From Patescibacteria group bacterium UBA5738 (GTDB taxonomy: Bacteria; Patescibacteriota; Minisyncoccia; Minisyncoccales; UBA5738), in the NCBI GenBank assembly GCA_002419295.1, contig DIFW01000012.1, forward strand, positions 1-46,414: 46,414 nucleotides of DNA, read 5' to 3'. The notes beneath the pieces are model-generated. The model was not told the DNA's origin, did no database searches, and saw only the letters and a program-made list of their open reading frames with translations. Positions 46,194 to 46,414 of the stretch are shown here, piece after piece. The position numbers and the translations under genes are program-made. Numbering within the stretch: the stretch's first letter is position 1; each line of letters starts with the position of its first letter.

Positions 46194-46414
46194 ATGAAAA
46201 AAGATCAAAAAGGATTCTCGGCGATAGTGGTGGCAATGTTTGTGGCCGCGGCGACAGTATTGGCTGGCGTCGGAGTTTGGGTTTGGCAAACGCAAATTGC
46301 TGGGCAAAAATCTGCGTTCGTGCCCGCGCCGATAGTCCAAGAAACTGAAACCGAAACTTCATCTGATCAAATTGAAAACCCTGATACTTCCACTTGGGAA
46401 AGATACCGTTGGAA
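46194..46414 (+). CDS. Partial gene, N-terminal membrane-anchored protein
   Basis: The gene runs off the right edge after 73 codons. It starts MKKDQKGFSAIVVAMFVAAA, a positively charged tip, then a Gly-Phe pair and a hydrophobic helix (to about residue 31). That layout fits a prepilin-like or single-pass anchor. A Thr/Glu/Ser-rich extracellular linker follows (QETETETSSDQIE). The downstream domain is outside the window, so no function can be given. Confidence 0.75.
   Translation, partial: MKKDQKGFSAIVVAMFVAAATVLAGVGVWVWQTQIAGQKSAFVPAPIVQETETETSSDQIENPDTSTWERYRW

Noticed and set aside
1..46414. UGA read as glycine (genetic code 25)
   Set aside because: Conserved genes such as lepB neighbours, leuS, DUF763 and rlmN-region genes show no internal TGA, and leuS and tsaD end in TGA at the expected C-terminus.

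Overview
The window reads as part of a chromosome from a Candidate Phyla Radiation (Patescibacteria) bacterium. This is inferred from gene content and style, not from a marker phylogeny. The cues are compact, mostly single-copy housekeeping genes with AT-rich leaders; an archaeal-type bifunctional sugar-1-phosphate nucleotidyltransferase; a stand-alone Elp3; DUF763, DUF4342, DUF5320 and DUF134 proteins; two AAA_14/DUF4143 ATPases; and a truncated IorA. TGA is used as an ordinary stop, which argues against the UGA-as-glycine lineages (SR1/Gracilibacteria).

Layout. 1-2300: a repeat-rich accessory stretch with a MccF-like S66 peptidase and the 3' remnant of an aspartyl/asparaginyl-tRNA synthetase gene, with related hairpin repeats on both sides. 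2300-7740: a divergent pair of small exported proteins fired from back-to-back promoters, then a 1013-residue repeat-bearing surface protein and an orphan histidine kinase. 7750-9300: an AAA_14 ATPase bracketed by two copies of a 30-bp palindrome. 9340-16950: DUF763, a zincin, elp3, a GNAT, the YbaB/EbfC protein, an MBL hydrolase, rlmN, a DUF167 protein, idi, a Trm9-like methyltransferase and tRNA-Arg(CCG). 16980-17175: a promoter-to-terminator structured RNA, 6S-like in outline. 17250-20290: a LOG-like protein, a phosphoribosyltransferase, a broken RAYT transposase, DUF4342, a zinc-ribbon protein and a possible nuclease-fold protein. 20440-26930: leuS, a second AAA_14 ATPase followed by a duplicated leuS tail, glmS and a NYN protein. 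27040-36200: iorA, a 35-residue gene, iorB, murA (with Asp at the fosfomycin cysteine), a YvcK/CofD protein, a GlmU-like enzyme, a small SD-led gene, a GlcNAc-kinase-like protein and tsaD. 36240-37970: a probable metal operon (DUF5320, ZIP, DUF134) behind a palindrome-overlapped promoter, then tRNA-Leu(CAA). 38150-46414: topA, dprA, small SD-led unknown genes, pth, lepB, hisS, a HIT protein, rpsU, a YqeY-like protein and the start of a membrane-anchored protein.

Two themes run through the window. First, short palindromic repeats are everywhere. Several families resemble REP elements, a decayed RAYT is present, and at least two elements sit in frame inside conserved genes (elp3 and tsaD), while others supply stop codons (topA, the YvcK gene). 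Second, nearly all conserved genes start without a Shine-Dalgarno sequence in an AT-rich leader, whereas a handful of small unknown genes (2745, 29022, 33776, 41329, 41438, 42063) carry textbook Shine-Dalgarno sites and sometimes TTG or GTG starts.

Functionally the genes cover translation and tRNA modification (elp3, Trm9-like, tsaD, rlmN, leuS, hisS, pth, rpsU), amino-sugar and peptidoglycan precursor supply (glmS, GlmU-like, murA, YvcK, GlcNAc kinase), 2-oxoacid fermentation (iorAB), DNA maintenance (topA, dprA, YbaB) and protein export (lepB). No CRISPR array, rRNA or complete insertion sequence is visible.
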